Origin: Enterococcus pseudoavium NBRC 100491
GTDB taxonomy: Bacteria > Bacillota > Bacilli > Lactobacillales > Enterococcaceae
Assembly: GCF_001544295.1 (NCBI RefSeq)
Contig: NZ_BCQF01000006.1
Span: 47,242 to 111,241 of the forward strand
Direction of reading: 5' to 3'
DNA length: 64,000 nucleotides
The notes beneath the pieces were generated by a model. The model searched no databases and had not been told where the DNA came from. It saw only the letters and a program-made list of their open reading frames with translations. The position numbers and the translations under genes were made by a program. The number at the start of each line of letters is the position of its first letter. Position 1 is the first letter of the stretch. Of this stretch, positions 23,321-34,358 are shown piece by piece.

Positions 23321-25153
23321 TTAATTTACTTCGGATACGAATAAACTTCCTTTTGGTGCCAACACTTCACCTTCCATGATTCGCTCCAAAACGTCATATT
23401 CTCCTTGATAAGCACGAGGACTTGACAATTCACCGACATGTAGCGTCTGATTCTGGTCGGATAAATTAATCGCGTAGACAACATACGAATCCTTCAAGTA
23501 ACGAATAATCCCAAAAACCTGTTGCGACTGAGAATAAAATGGGAAGAATTCTCCTTGTTTTAATACATGATAAGTTTTCCTACGTTCGACCCACTTTTGA
23601 CAATTTTTAAATAAGCGCGGATCAATGGATTGCCAAGGGAAGAATTTGCGATTATCCGGATCCTTACCGCCTGTTAAACCTGCTTCATCCCCATAATAAA
23701 TGCAAGGAATTCCCGGCATCATAAACATCAGGCCCCATGCTTGATCCAACGCTTCAACGGAATCATCCAACATCGTTAAAATCCGCTCCGTATCATGCGT
23801 TCCGATATTGTTCAATTGATTATAATAAAAGTCTGGCGGATAATTTTCTTGATAGCGAATCATCTCTTGACAGATGTCTTGCAGTGAGCGCGACTGTTTT
23901 AAGATATCTAAAATTTGCTGACGCAAGGGATAATTCATAACACCTTGTAAATGATCACCAAAAACATATTTTCGGCGAGTATCGTACGCGATCTTATTCG
24001 AGGCGTCTTCCCAAACTTCACCGATCAAGATTTTTTCCTGATAGGCTAATAGATTTTTACGAATGCCGGCAATAAAATCATCGGTTAATTCATCGGCCAC
24101 ATCTAACCGCCAACCATCTACTCCCATCGAAGTCCATTTTGATAAAACACTGTCCAAATCGCCGTAAATAAATTCTTGATAGCTCGGATTTTCCTTTCTG
24201 ACTTCCGGTAAATCAGCCACTCCCCACCAAGCTTTATAATCATCAGGATAGTGATTGAAAGTGAACCAGTCATAATAGGGGCTTTCTGGATCCCGTGCAG
24301 CACCGCTCTTTTCACCGTAAAGACCCGCTCTATTAAAGTAGCGACTGTCTTTGCCAACATGGGAGAAGACCCCGTCTAAAACAACGGCAATTCCAGCAGT
24401 ATGCAAAGCAGCGATTAGACTGCGAAAGTCCTCTTCAGTCCCTAACACACTGTCAACTTTAAAATAATCATTGGTATCATAGCGATGATTAGAGGTTGCC
24501 TCAAAAATCGGATTCAGATAAAGTGCGGTGATCCCTAATTCCTGCAAATAGGGAATCTTCGCTTGAATCCCTTTAAAATTCCCCCCAAAAAAATCCCAAC
24601 GCTCAATTTCATTCTGATGATTTTTAATATAGAGTGGTTGGTCCTCTTCTGTTGCATAAATAAAAGAGTTTTTCTTAGGATGATTAATGATACGATCAGG
24701 ATTACCATTGGCAAAACGGTCGGGAAATATTTGGTAGAATATTGCCTCACGGTACCACTTAGGTGCAATCTCTGGTTTTTGGTAACAAGTTAATTGATAA
24801 GGGATAACGTCCCGCTCTGAACCATAGATCTGACCTTCGCCCCCTTGACCACTGAAGCCATAGTACTGGATCGTTTCATATTCATCCGATTCTCGAATGA
24901 TTTTAAAATAATAAAAATACAGACCCCAACCTTGTTCCAGCTTTACTTGAAAGTGGAGGCGATCCTCAGAAGCAGGTTCCATTAAAAAGTTTTTTTGACC
25001 GCTCGAACTACCTTCTTTGCGAACGATCAAATAGACTTTAGCAGTTTCCTGATCTGGAACAGAGAGCCAGATATTTACCATTGTCCCTTCTTGAACAGCC
25101 CCAAACGGTTGCTTGTAACGCTCCAGCCATGGATTAAAGTAGATATGAGTCAT
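23321..25153 (-). CDS. GH13 alpha-glucan hydrolase (neopullulanase/cyclomaltodextrinase-like)
   Basis: The 610-residue enzyme has an N-terminal beta-sandwich (about 1-120), then the (beta/alpha)8 domain with the four conserved GH13 regions: VVLDGVFSHVG, DGWRLDVADEL (nucleophile Asp), ILIGEVWED (acid/base Glu) and NNIGTHDTERI. No signal peptide is visible, so it acts in the cytoplasm, probably debranching or trimming glycogen-derived dextrins. Its start lies 20 bases inside glgP with GAGGAG upstream, so the two are coupled. Family similarity cannot separate neopullulanase from related specificities. Confidence 0.85.
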   Translation of the reverse strand: MTHIYFNPWLERYKQPFGAVQEGTMVNIWLSVPDQETAKVYLIVRKEGSSSGQKNFLMEPASEDRLHFQVKLEQGWGLYFYYFKIIRESDEYETIQYYGFSGQGGEGQIYGSERDVIPYQLTCYQKPEIAPKWYREAIFYQIFPDRFANGNPDRIINHPKKNSFIYATEEDQPLYIKNHQNEIERWDFFGGNFKGIQAKIPYLQELGITALYLNPIFEATSNHRYDTNDYFKVDSVLGTEEDFRSLIAALHTAGIAVVLDGVFSHVGKDSRYFNRAGLYGEKSGAARDPESPYYDWFTFNHYPDDYKAWWGVADLPEVRKENPSYQEFIYGDLDSVLSKWTSMGVDGWRLDVADELTDDFIAGIRKNLLAYQEKILIGEVWEDASNKIAYDTRRKYVFGDHLQGVMNYPLRQQILDILKQSRSLQDICQEMIRYQENYPPDFYYNQLNNIGTHDTERILTMLDDSVEALDQAWGLMFMMPGIPCIYYGDEAGLTGGKDPDNRKFFPWQSIDPRLFKNCQKWVERRKTYHVLKQGEFFPFYSQSQQVFGIIRYLKDSYVVYAINLSDQNQTLHVGELSSPRAYQGEYDVLERIMEGEVLAPKGSLFVSEVN

Positions 25154-27572
25154 GTTGGGTCACTCCTCGATCATCTTCATGAGCAAAAACGGGCTCAATT
25201 TGCCAAATGTCATCTGCATAGCGTTGAACCGTATTGTCGGAAGAAAAACGCCCTGCATTGGCAATATTGCGCAAACTAATTTGACGCCAGCGCCGCGTAT
25301 CCTGATAAGCCCGATTGATAGACTCCTGCGCTAAACAATAAGCTTCAAAATCACGTAAGACAAAAAATTCATCATTATATTTGATCAGTGAATCAAATAT
25401 CTCGTAGCCTTCCGGAACAATATTAGGAATCGTGCCATCGATTAAGGCCTTCACGACTTTGTGGATGACTCCATTACTTTTGTAGATCTCCGTAGAAGAA
25501 TAATTTTTGTTTTCATAATATTGATAAACTTCTGACTCGGTCAAACCAAAGATCGCAATATTCTCATCTCCAACAGCATCACGAATCTCAACATTCGCAC
25601 CATCTAAGGTAGCAATCGTGACAGCCCCATTCAGCATTAATTTCATGTTAGACGTTCCCGAAGCTTCTTTTGAAGCTAAAGAAATTTGTTCACTGACATC
25701 CGCTGCTGGAATGATTCGCTCAGCCAAGCTGACGTTGTAATTTTCTAAGAAAACTACTTTTAATTTATCTTTGATTGTCGTATCTTGGTTGATTAAACTG
25801 GCCGTCTCATTAATTACCTTAATAATCGATTTGGCATAATGATAGCTCGGTGCTGCTTTTGCCCCGAAAATGAATACGCGTGGTTCAATTGGTAATTCAG
25901 GGTTTTCCTTCAAATCTAAATAAAGCTTGATAATGTGCAATAGATTCAGCAGTTGCCGTTTATAAGCGTGTAATCGTTTGATCTGAACATCAAAAATCGC
26001 GTGAGGACTAACCTCAATCCCACAATGCTCTTGAATATACGCCGCTAGACGTTCCTTATTCGCTAATTTAGCTTGCGCTAAAGCATTAAGTACCTGATCG
26101 TCTTCTTCATAATTCAATAGACGTCTTAAATCACTTGGCTGTTTTCGCCATGAGGTTCCGATTGTCTGATCTAAGACTTTGCTCATCTGTGGATTGGCTA
26201 TTTGGGTCCAACGACGCATCGCGATCCCATTCGTTTTATTATTGAAACGAGCTGGATAAAGTAAGTAGAAATCATGTAAGACAACCGATTTTAATAGGTC
26301 AGAATGTAATTTAGCCACTCCGTTAGTCGAATGAGACCCAATAATCGCCAGATGGGCCATATGCACCTGATCACCAATGATAATTCTAGTTCGCTGGACT
26401 AAATCAAAATCATGAACGCCCGTCATTTCTTCCACAAAGCGACGGTCAATTTCTTCAATAATTTGATAAATTCTAGGACAGACGCTCTTCATCATAGAAA
26501 TCGACCATTTTTCTAGCGCTTCGGCCATAATCGTATGATTCGTATAGCTCATTACTTCCTGAGTTAAATTCCAAGCCCGTTCCCAGCCGATTTTTTCTTC
26601 ATCAACTAAAAGACGCATAAATTCAGCAACACACATTGCCGGATGCGTATCGTTAATATGGATGGCAATCGATTGATTGATCTTATCGATTGGTTTATCC
26701 AACTGTTTATAGTAACGCAGAATACTTTGCACTCCGGCTGAAACAAAGAAATACTCCTGAGATAAACGTAATTTTCTACCTGCTTCGCTAGAATCATCGG
26801 GATATAAAACCGAGGTCAAGTCTTCTACTGCGCGCCGATCCTCAATACTCCGATAACGATCTTCTTCCTCTGGCGGGATTTCTACTGACCATAAACGCAT
26901 CGTATTTACGATGTCGTTTTGATAACCAACCATCCCCGTATCGTATGGGACCGCGCGTAACAGCATACCACCCGAGTAGTGAGGCATAAGATTGCCAGAT
27001 TCGTCAGGGCTCATATAAACATCACCACCGATGCGGACATCCACTGCTTTGCTTTCTTTACGAACTTCCCAGAGATTCCCTTTTTGTAACCATTCATCGG
27101 GTAGTTCTACCTGATAATTATCTACGAAACGCTGTTTGAAAAGACCATATTCATAACGAATCCCATTACCATTTCCAGGTAAGCCCCTCGAAGCGATTGA
27201 GTCCATAAAACAAGAAGCTAAACGTCCTAAGCCACCATTTCCTAAGGCCATGTCTGGCTCTACTTCTGCTAAATCTTCTAAATCAATTCCCAACTCAGCC
27301 AGTCCTTCTGTCACCATCTCTAGCCAGCCCATATTAAGTAAATTACTTTTTAACAGCTTTCCTGGTAAAAACTCGATTGAGAAATAATAGGCCTGTTTTT
27401 GTTCTGCTTCGCGATAATCTTTCCACGTTTGCTGCCAATTTTGCGAGTATGTCGAAGTCATCAATGAACCCAGTGTTTGATAAAGTTCGTTTGGTGAAGC
27501 ATCTGCGACGCCCATTGCAAATTTCTCAGCCAAGCGACGACTGAAACATTGTTTAAATTCTGTCTTGTTCAT
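25134..27572 (-). CDS. glgP: Glycogen phosphorylase
   Basis: The 812-residue enzyme carries the pyridoxal-phosphate lysine motif EASGTSNMKL and the long conserved segments ALGNGGLGRLASCFMDS and FDVQIKRLHAYKRQ. It releases glucose-1-phosphate from glycogen. The ATG at 27572 follows GGAGATGG and is preferred to one 7 codons upstream. An intrinsic terminator separates it from glgA, so expression of glgP and the GH13 gene may be lower than, or separate from, the synthesis genes. Confidence 0.96.
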   Translation of the reverse strand: MNKTEFKQCFSRRLAEKFAMGVADASPNELYQTLGSLMTSTYSQNWQQTWKDYREAEQKQAYYFSIEFLPGKLLKSNLLNMGWLEMVTEGLAELGIDLEDLAEVEPDMALGNGGLGRLASCFMDSIASRGLPGNGNGIRYEYGLFKQRFVDNYQVELPDEWLQKGNLWEVRKESKAVDVRIGGDVYMSPDESGNLMPHYSGGMLLRAVPYDTGMVGYQNDIVNTMRLWSVEIPPEEEDRYRSIEDRRAVEDLTSVLYPDDSSEAGRKLRLSQEYFFVSAGVQSILRYYKQLDKPIDKINQSIAIHINDTHPAMCVAEFMRLLVDEEKIGWERAWNLTQEVMSYTNHTIMAEALEKWSISMMKSVCPRIYQIIEEIDRRFVEEMTGVHDFDLVQRTRIIIGDQVHMAHLAIIGSHSTNGVAKLHSDLLKSVVLHDFYLLYPARFNNKTNGIAMRRWTQIANPQMSKVLDQTIGTSWRKQPSDLRRLLNYEEDDQVLNALAQAKLANKERLAAYIQEHCGIEVSPHAIFDVQIKRLHAYKRQLLNLLHIIKLYLDLKENPELPIEPRVFIFGAKAAPSYHYAKSIIKVINETASLINQDTTIKDKLKVVFLENYNVSLAERIIPAADVSEQISLASKEASGTSNMKLMLNGAVTIATLDGANVEIRDAVGDENIAIFGLTESEVYQYYENKNYSSTEIYKSNGVIHKVVKALIDGTIPNIVPEGYEIFDSLIKYNDEFFVLRDFEAYCLAQESINRAYQDTRRWRQISLRNIANAGRFSSDNTVQRYADDIWQIEPVFAHEDDRGVTQHDSYLL

Positions 27573-27663
27573 TTTTCCATCTCCAACCTGCATTTTATAT
27601 ATATACGAATAATAGCTACCATCACTTTACTATAAATGATCTATTTAAAACAAATTTATGCTG

Positions 27664-27708
27664 AAAAAAGCCAAAATCCATAGCCTGAGGCCTTAGATTC
27701 TGGCTTTT
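27664..27708 (-). terminator. Intra-operon terminator between glgA and glgP
   Basis: On the minus strand AAAAGCCAGAATCTAAGG pairs with the complementary CC(T)...GATTTTGGCTTTTTT, giving a long stem with a T tail. It lies 7 bases after the glgA stop. It could attenuate transcription into glgP or end a glgBCDA transcript. Confidence 0.75.
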
Positions 27709-27714
27709 CGAATC

Positions 27715-29142
27715 CTACATTTGTTTATATAGCGCTAAATATTGCTGACTTGATCCGTCCCAACTAAAATCACGAGACATGGCTTCCAACATCAATTTTT
27801 TCCAAATGTCTGGATGTGCTTGATAAAGCTCAATCGCTTGTTTCAAAGTGTTCATTAAATAAAATGGTTCAAAAATATTAAAGCCAAATCCTGTTCCCTC
27901 ATTTGTTACTGGATTATACGGTTCAACTGTATCTTTCAATCCACCAACTTCGTGAACAACCGGTAGTGTCCCGTAACGCATCGAAATCATTTGCGATAAT
28001 CCGCAAGGTTCAAAGGCGGAAGGCATCAAAAACATATCCACTCCTGCATAAACTTTTTGAGCCAAATTCACATCAAAAGCAATTTGAATACTTGTTTTAT
28101 TAGGATATTTTTCGCCAAAATAGCGGAACTGATTTTCAAAATTCGGATCACCGGTTCCAATCAAAACCAATTGTACGTCAAATTGCATTAGATTTTCCAT
28201 CTCTTCTAGTAAAAGATGAAAGCCTTTTTGATAAGTCAAACGACTAACAATCCCCATCACTGGTACCTCTGGTCGAACGGGGAGACCCAAGATTTTTTGC
28301 AATTGAACTTTGTTCTCGATTTTTTGATCCAAGTGTTTTTGATCGTAATTTGCAAAGATGGCTGGATCTTTCGCCGGATTAAAGCTGTCATAATCAATCC
28401 CATTCAAAATCCCTTGTAGTTTGCCACTCTCCATCCGTAAAATCACGTCTAAACCAGCCCCAAATTCAGGTGTTTTGATTTCTTCCGCATAGGATGGGCT
28501 GACCGTTGTCACCCTATCTGCATAAAGAATTCCTGATTTCATGAAATTCACGCAATCTTTAAAACGGATAGTCCCGTCAACGTAACGTTCACTCCCCATT
28601 CCGAAAAGATCATAAAGAATCTCACGATCATATTGACCTTGGAATTCAATATTGTGGATTGTCAGCACGGTACGAATATGACTAAATTTTTGAATCCAAT
28701 TATATTTTTCCTTTAATAAGAATGGGATGAAAGAGGTATGATAATCATTCAGATGCATTACATCGGGAATAAAATCAATCTTTTCCATCAATTCAATGAC
28801 TGCTTGTTGAAAAAAGGCAAAACGTTCGCCATCATCATAATAACCGTATAACTCAGGACGATTGAAGTAGTAACGATTGTCTAAGAAATAATAATCAATC
28901 CCATTTAACTGAAGACGTTTCACACCGCAGTATTGCTTGCGCCAGCCAACATAGACATCATAAGAAAAAAGATCCTCAAGTTGTTCCTGATAGTGTTTTG
29001 CCATCTTAGTGAAAAAAGGCAATACAACTTTAATATCGGTTCCTTTGGCCTTCAACGCTTTAGGCAGCGCGCCAGCTACATCGCCCAAACCACCTGTTTT
29101 AAAAAAGGGGGCGCACTCTGCTGCTACAAATAATGTTTTCAA
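27715..29142 (-). CDS. glgA: Glycogen synthase (ADP-glucose)
   Basis: The 475-residue GT5 enzyme has the N-terminal ADP-glucose motif KTGGLGDVAGALP (about residues 16-28) and a C-terminal EPCGLSQMISMRYGTLPV segment. Length matches bacterial GlgA. The start is TTG, supported by GGAGG seven bases upstream. It extends alpha-1,4-glucan chains using ADP-glucose from GlgC/GlgD, the preceding genes. It starts 2 bases after glgD. Confidence 0.95.
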   Translation of the reverse strand: MKTLFVAAECAPFFKTGGLGDVAGALPKALKAKGTDIKVVLPFFTKMAKHYQEQLEDLFSYDVYVGWRKQYCGVKRLQLNGIDYYFLDNRYYFNRPELYGYYDDGERFAFFQQAVIELMEKIDFIPDVMHLNDYHTSFIPFLLKEKYNWIQKFSHIRTVLTIHNIEFQGQYDREILYDLFGMGSERYVDGTIRFKDCVNFMKSGILYADRVTTVSPSYAEEIKTPEFGAGLDVILRMESGKLQGILNGIDYDSFNPAKDPAIFANYDQKHLDQKIENKVQLQKILGLPVRPEVPVMGIVSRLTYQKGFHLLLEEMENLMQFDVQLVLIGTGDPNFENQFRYFGEKYPNKTSIQIAFDVNLAQKVYAGVDMFLMPSAFEPCGLSQMISMRYGTLPVVHEVGGLKDTVEPYNPVTNEGTGFGFNIFEPFYLMNTLKQAIELYQAHPDIWKKLMLEAMSRDFSWDGSSQQYLALYKQM

Positions 29143-29144
29143 AC

Positions 29145-30278
29145 TTATTCGCCTCCGTAGATATCGCTTAAGACGTGTGTGTTCTTTTTAATTACAATCG
29201 GTTTATTCGCCGAGCCAATGATTTTGACACCTGCCTCAACTACAACGTTCTTATCTAAAATGGCATTTTTAATTAGCGCATTTTCATGAATGCTGCAGCT
29301 GGCCATCACGATTGAATCTTCTATTTGAGCCCCATTTTCCACTACGACACTGCGGGAGAATAATGATCCATGGACTTTCCCGTAAACCATACAGCCTGTC
29401 GCAAATTGACTATCTGTCACTTCTGAGGTAGGGGCATAATAAGTCGCCACTTCATTTTTTAATTTAGTGTAGACTTTTTGTTTTGAATACAATAATGAAG
29501 CGAATTTTTTTGGATCCAGCATATCCATATTAGCCTTGTAATAAGAATTGATATCAAAGATATTGCTGACAAGCCCAGTGTATTCATAAGCCGACGTCTT
29601 AACTTTATCCATCGCCAAGATTAGGAAATCTAACAACGCAACAGGGCCCCCGTGATTTTGGCCTTCTTGTAAGGCACTGATCAGCCAATCCGTGCGACAA
29701 ACAAACAGCTTCATACTCATATTCAATAATTCTTCATCTGACTTGTCTGCTAAGAAATTATGATGGTCGGTTACTGTACCATGTTCATCCACATCCAAAA
29801 TTTCATCTTGCCGATAGATTTGCTCTTTCGGCATTTTTTTATAAACAACCGTCAAAGTACTATCATTTTGCTGATGAATTTTTAAGACAGCTTCTAGATC
29901 AATGTTATACAACATCCGATTTCCCATAAAGACAGTATATTCGGATTTAGACTTATTTAAGTAATCGATCACTGATTCAAAATACGGACGACCTTCTGCT
30001 TTCTTTTTCAAGAAGTCTTGATAAAAATGAATAAAGAAGCGACTATCGACGCTATCTAAATGCCATTCACGGCCACCACCGATATGGTCAAATACCGATT
30101 TGGTAGTTCCTTGATTGAACACTATATAAACTGATTTAATATTAGCATTGATCGCATTCGACAAATTGAAATCGATCAAGCGATATTTACAGTCGAAAGG
30201 CAATGTTGCCAACGGCCGTTTTTCAGTTAAAGGTAATAATTCTGGACACTCATGAACATTGCCTAAAATGGCACACAT
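29145..30278 (-). CDS. glgD: Glucose-1-phosphate adenylyltransferase-like subunit GlgD
   Basis: The 377-residue protein is a paralogue of GlgC that starts MCAILGN and keeps the fold (CKYRLIDFNLSN) and the C-terminal left-handed beta-helix, but it lacks the catalytic GGxGxRL motif. In Firmicutes GlgD partners GlgC as a modulatory subunit of ADP-glucose pyrophosphorylase. The ATG at 30278 is one base after the glgC stop with GTGAGAG upstream. Confidence 0.92.
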   Translation of the reverse strand: MCAILGNVHECPELLPLTEKRPLATLPFDCKYRLIDFNLSNAINANIKSVYIVFNQGTTKSVFDHIGGGREWHLDSVDSRFFIHFYQDFLKKKAEGRPYFESVIDYLNKSKSEYTVFMGNRMLYNIDLEAVLKIHQQNDSTLTVVYKKMPKEQIYRQDEILDVDEHGTVTDHHNFLADKSDEELLNMSMKLFVCRTDWLISALQEGQNHGGPVALLDFLILAMDKVKTSAYEYTGLVSNIFDINSYYKANMDMLDPKKFASLLYSKQKVYTKLKNEVATYYAPTSEVTDSQFATGCMVYGKVHGSLFSRSVVVENGAQIEDSIVMASCSIHENALIKNAILDKNVVVEAGVKIIGSANKPIVIKKNTHVLSDIYGGE

Positions 30279-30279
30279 T

Positions 30280-31452
30280 TTATTCGCTCTCACTTGTCAA
30301 CACTCCAATCACTTCTGAATATCCTACAACCGCTATTTCTTCAGTTCCATCAACCACAGCGTCATCCCCGATAATCGCATTTTCACCAATGATCGCTTTT
30401 GTGATCTGTACATTTTTACCAATTGTTGCACCCGGCATGATCACACTGTCGACCACTTTGGCTCCTTCTTTCACTTGAACATCATTTGATAAAATGCTGT
30501 GTTCCACTTCTCCAGCTACGTAACAGCCATCAACAACTAACGAGTTTTTTACGTCTGCACTTTCTGTTAAGAAATGTGGTGGCGAAATCGTATTTTTAGC
30601 TAAGACACGCCAATTTTTATCGCGAATATTTAAATTATGGGCCGGATCAATAAATTCCATACTAGCTTCCCATAATGAATCGATCGTACCTACATCCTTC
30701 CAATAGCCATCAAAACGGTAGGCAAAAACATTTTCGCCGCTTTCAAGATAAGCCGGAATCACATGTTTACCGAAATCCAACATCTGATCGTCCTTTTTAT
30801 AACTATTTAACAGAACGCTGCGTAGGCGACTCCAGTTAAAGATATAAATTCCCATCGAAGCCAGGTTGCTTTTAGGTTCTTCTGGCTTTTCTTCAAATTC
30901 AATGATCCGGTCATTTTCATCGGTATTCATGATCCCAAAGCGAGAAGCCTCTTCCATCGGCACTTCAATTACTGCAACAGTCAAGGAAGCATTGTTGGCT
31001 TTATGATCTTCCAACATCGCTTCGTAATCCATTTTATAAATATGATCTCCTGATAAAACTAAAACATATTGAGGATCTTCTTGATCAATATAATCCATAT
31101 TTTGATAAATTGCGTGAGCGGTTCCTTCAAACCACTTGCTGCCGTCATTACTTGAATATGGTTGCAAGATTGTTACACCAGAATTAAGTCCATCAAATCC
31201 CCAGCTTGAACCATTTCCGATATGATTATTCAATGCTAAAGGCTGATATTGGGTTACGACCCCAACTTTATTAATTCCAGAATTGATGCAATTACTTAAA
31301 GTAAAATCAATAATCCGATAACGACCGCCAAAAGGGACAGCAGGTTTTGCAATTTTCTGTGTTAATTTTCCAAGACGAGAACCTTTCCCGCCAGCTAAAA
31401 TCATTGCTAAAATCTCTGTTTTCATTTTATTTGATGAAGGGCTTGCCTTCAT
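30280..31452 (-). CDS. glgC: Glucose-1-phosphate adenylyltransferase (ADP-glucose pyrophosphorylase)
   Basis: The 390-residue catalytic subunit has [15 protein letters not shown], the substrate-binding [12 protein letters not shown] and [13 protein letters not shown] segments, and a C-terminal hexapeptide-repeat region. It makes ADP-glucose from ATP and glucose-1-phosphate, the committed step of glycogen synthesis. The start at 31452 follows GGGGAGG at a short spacing; an internal ATG at 31422 has no ribosome binding site. Confidence 0.95.
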   Translation of the reverse strand: MKASPSSNKMKTEILAMILAGGKGSRLGKLTQKIAKPAVPFGGRYRIIDFTLSNCINSGINKVGVVTQYQPLALNNHIGNGSSWGFDGLNSGVTILQPYSSNDGSKWFEGTAHAIYQNMDYIDQEDPQYVLVLSGDHIYKMDYEAMLEDHKANNASLTVAVIEVPMEEASRFGIMNTDENDRIIEFEEKPEEPKSNLASMGIYIFNWSRLRSVLLNSYKKDDQMLDFGKHVIPAYLESGENVFAYRFDGYWKDVGTIDSLWEASMEFIDPAHNLNIRDKNWRVLAKNTISPPHFLTESADVKNSLVVDGCYVAGEVEHSILSNDVQVKEGAKVVDSVIMPGATIGKNVQITKAIIGENAIIGDDAVVDGTEEIAVVGYSEVIGVLTSESE

Positions 31453-31463
31453 CGACCTCCCCT

Positions 31464-33365
31464 CTATTTCTTACGTGTGTTAATTGACTCTGGTTTCAAA
31501 ATAATGGCACCTAAAGCCGGGACAGTCGTCTTAATCAACTGGCCGTACTCTTTAAATTCGATTGACTCACTTTGGCGAGTTTCATTGTGTTTTGTCCAAG
31601 TCCCACCAAACTCTTGCATTTCAGTATTCCAAATTTCTTCATAGGTTCCTGGATAAGGCACGCCCACGTGAAAATCTTGTCGCTCAACGGGAGTCATATT
31701 TAGAACAACGATTAAAAAATCTTTCTTTCGTTTCCCTTTGCGCATAAAAGTCAAAACTGATTCAGTTGTGTTGTCTGCATCAATGATTTCGATTGTATCG
31801 TATGAATCTTCCAACTCCCACAAAGCCGTTTGTTCCTTATAGAATTTGTTCAATTCGGCGGTAAAGTGCTGCATTGAAAGATTTAGCGGATCATTTAAAT
31901 CAGCCCATTCTAAACCTTCGTCAAATTTCCACTCTAAAAATTGGCCCCATTCGCTACCCATAAACAATAATTTTTTCCCAGGGTGAGCCATGAAATACGT
32001 ATATAGATTCCTTAGCTGCGCAAACTGTTTATAGCGATCGCCCCACATTTTGTGCATCAAGCTCTTCTTGCCATGGACAACTTCGTCATGCGACAATGGC
32101 AGAATAAAATTCTCTTGCATCATATACATGAAAGAAAAAGTGATCAAATTGAAGTTATCTTTGCGATAAATTGGATCCATTTCATAAAAACGTAAAACAT
32201 CATTCATCCAGCCCATATTCCATTTATAGTCAAAACCTAACGAACCGCTTTCGATCATCCCCGTTACCGGTGTCTCGGAAGAACTTTCCTCAGCAATCAT
32301 TAAAACATTCGGATGAGCCAACTTGATAACAGCATTTAGTTTTTGTAAGAAATAGTAGCCTTCAAGATTACGATTTCCACCCTCATGATTCGGCGTCCAA
32401 GGCCCCTCATCGTAATCGCGATAAATCATATTGGAGACAGCATCCACCCGGATTCCATCAATATGAAACATCTCAATCCAATACATGGCGCTAGAAATCA
32501 AAAAGCTTTGGACTTGGGGCTTACCTAAATCAAAATTGATTGATCCCCACCGATTATTTTTAGCTCGATCCGGATCGGTATATTCGAATTGTGGTGTGCC
32601 GTCATAATAAGGAAGCGTGTCATCATTGATACAAAAATGACCTGGAACCCAATCGACAAAAACGCCGATATTATTTAAGTGGCATGCTTCTACAAAGTCT
32701 TGAAATTCTGCCGGCGTTCCATAATAAGAACTCATCGCAAAATAGCCAATTAATTGATAGCCCCATGAGCGACCCAGGGGATGTTCCATCAATGGCATAA
32801 ATTCAACATGAGTGTAGTTCATTTCAACCAGATAGGGAACAAGCTCCGTTTTTAATTCAGCAAAACTATAGGGCGTTCCATCTGCATGATGCTTCCATGA
32901 ACTTGCGTGCATCTCATAAATGTTTAAGGGACGTTTAAAGTGATTGATCCGTTTATTTCGTCCTCGCCACAAGCCATCCTTCCATTTTTTTTCAGGGAAA
33001 CTGTATAGTTCAGCGGCGTCTCCTGGTCTTTTTTCAAAACGTACAGCAAAAGGATCAATTTTCAAAATTTCACGTCCATCTGCTTGTCGAACTTTGAACT
33101 TATAAAGATCTCCTTCACTGGCAATCTCCGTATAAACTTGCCAGATTCCACTTGCTTCATCTTTTTCCATTGGCAGATCCTGCCAATCGTTAAAATCACC
33201 AACTAGAAAAACTGCACGTGCATTTGGTGCCCATACTCGAAAAACATAGCCTTCTTGCTCTTTATGTGCTCCTAATAAATGCTGTGCATAAAAATTTTCC
33301 CCAGACAAAAATGCTTGTTTAGCCTCGCCGACTTGTTGTACTCCGTCTTGCATATTATTTTTCAT
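31464..33365 (-). CDS. glgB: 1,4-alpha-glucan branching enzyme
   Basis: The ATG at 33365 follows AAAGGAGCTCTC, giving 633 residues. An N-terminal CBM48 domain ([20 protein letters not shown]) is followed by the GH13 barrel with [14 protein letters not shown] (nucleophile), [11 protein letters not shown] (acid/base) and [12 protein letters not shown]. It introduces alpha-1,6 branches in glycogen. It is the first gene of glgBCDAP, the same order as in Bacillus. Confidence 0.96.
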   Translation of the reverse strand: MKNNMQDGVQQVGEAKQAFLSGENFYAQHLLGAHKEQEGYVFRVWAPNARAVFLVGDFNDWQDLPMEKDEASGIWQVYTEIASEGDLYKFKVRQADGREILKIDPFAVRFEKRPGDAAELYSFPEKKWKDGLWRGRNKRINHFKRPLNIYEMHASSWKHHADGTPYSFAELKTELVPYLVEMNYTHVEFMPLMEHPLGRSWGYQLIGYFAMSSYYGTPAEFQDFVEACHLNNIGVFVDWVPGHFCINDDTLPYYDGTPQFEYTDPDRAKNNRWGSINFDLGKPQVQSFLISSAMYWIEMFHIDGIRVDAVSNMIYRDYDEGPWTPNHEGGNRNLEGYYFLQKLNAVIKLAHPNVLMIAEESSSETPVTGMIESGSLGFDYKWNMGWMNDVLRFYEMDPIYRKDNFNLITFSFMYMMQENFILPLSHDEVVHGKKSLMHKMWGDRYKQFAQLRNLYTYFMAHPGKKLLFMGSEWGQFLEWKFDEGLEWADLNDPLNLSMQHFTAELNKFYKEQTALWELEDSYDTIEIIDADNTTESVLTFMRKGKRKKDFLIVVLNMTPVERQDFHVGVPYPGTYEEIWNTEMQEFGGTWTKHNETRQSESIEFKEYGQLIKTTVPALGAIILKPESINTRKK

Positions 33366-33408
33366 GAGAGCTCCTTTTCTAGCAAACGACATCATGTTCT
33401 TAGATTGC

Positions 33409-33460
33409 ATTTCGCTGTGCGAAATCTAATAATAAGAACATTCCTTGTTCTATTATAATA
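33409..33460 (-). promoter_or_regulatory. glgB promoter region with two inverted repeats
   Basis: On the minus strand a perfect -10 TATAAT (33452-33457) is immediately followed by the palindrome AGAACA-AGGAA-TGTTCT (33435-33451), placed as an operator over the start point. A second perfect repeat ATTTCGC-TGT-GCGAAAT (33409-33425) lies in the leader. The -35 is poor. No regulator is assigned. The rest of the roughly 420-base gap to 33788 is AT-rich with no gene. Confidence 0.5.
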
Positions 33461-33787
33461 ACACAAATACCTAATAAATAACACAATACAATTAGTTTAG
33501 ATCGGTTCCAATGTGATTAAACACCTCTATATATTATTATATTATAATAAGAATTAAAATAGAAGAGCAAATTTTCAATTCTTTTAAATAAGTTCCTTTT
33601 TGGTCAAAAATAACATAAATTATTTCGAACTTTTATTTTTATAACGGATATCCCTTCCTCTTCTGGAGCTTTCTTCTCTTATATTTGCCTTTTGATAAAA
33701 TTATCGTTAGTCTAAGGTATGCGATCTGAATTTTTAAGTCTTATTTTAATGTTCCGGAAAAATCACACGTTTCAGGAGGTTATAAAA

Positions 33788-34333
33788 ATGGTCGATATAA
33801 AAATGCTGGCAATGATTTTTTTTATCAATTTTGCTTACGTCACACTAAATACTCTGCGTTTCATGCTGACGATGAAAGGTTACCGGATTTTAGCACCATT
33901 GATGAGCATGGTTGAGATTACAATTTATATCTTGGGACTGTCCTTGGTTTTAGACCGCTTGGATAATCCCCTCAATTTATTAACTTATGCCTTGGGATAC
34001 GCAATTGGAATCAGCGTCGGGATTAAAATCGAAGATAAACTGGCTTTAGGCTACATTATGGTGACTGTGATCCTTCCAACAAATACCGATCAAGAAGCTA
34101 GTTTACCTCGCATTTTACGACAACAAGGTTACGGCGTCACCCAATCTTATGGCGAGGGACGTGAAGGTGCACGGATGGTTTTAGAAATTCTTTCGCCACG
34201 AAAAACCGAACGGACCCTTTATAAATTAATTAAAGATGTTGAAGAGCGAGCCTTTATTATTTCTTATGAACCAAAATATATTTCTGGCGGTTTTTGGACT
34301 AAAAAGGTGCGTAAACGGCAAAAAACGACTTGA
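33788..34333 (+). CDS. UPF0316 membrane protein (DUF5698/DUF2179)
   Basis: The ATG at 33788 follows CAGGAGGTT, giving 181 residues. Three membrane segments (to about residue 90) are followed by a cytosolic DUF2179-like domain (YGVTQSYGEGREGARMVLEIL). Such proteins are widespread in Firmicutes and uncharacterised. It is monocistronic, divergent from glgB, and ends in a bidirectional terminator. Confidence 0.8.
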   Translation: MVDIKMLAMIFFINFAYVTLNTLRFMLTMKGYRILAPLMSMVEITIYILGLSLVLDRLDNPLNLLTYALGYAIGISVGIKIEDKLALGYIMVTVILPTNTDQEASLPRILRQQGYGVTQSYGEGREGARMVLEILSPRKTERTLYKLIKDVEERAFIISYEPKYISGGFWTKKVRKRQKTT

Positions 34334-34358
34334 AGTTTTAGCTTCAAGTCGTTTTTTG
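34317..34358. terminator. Bidirectional terminator between UPF0316 gene and DUF915 gene
   Basis: A 15-bp stem (34321-34335 with 34342-34356), flanked by A and T runs, is shared by two convergent genes. Confidence 0.88.
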
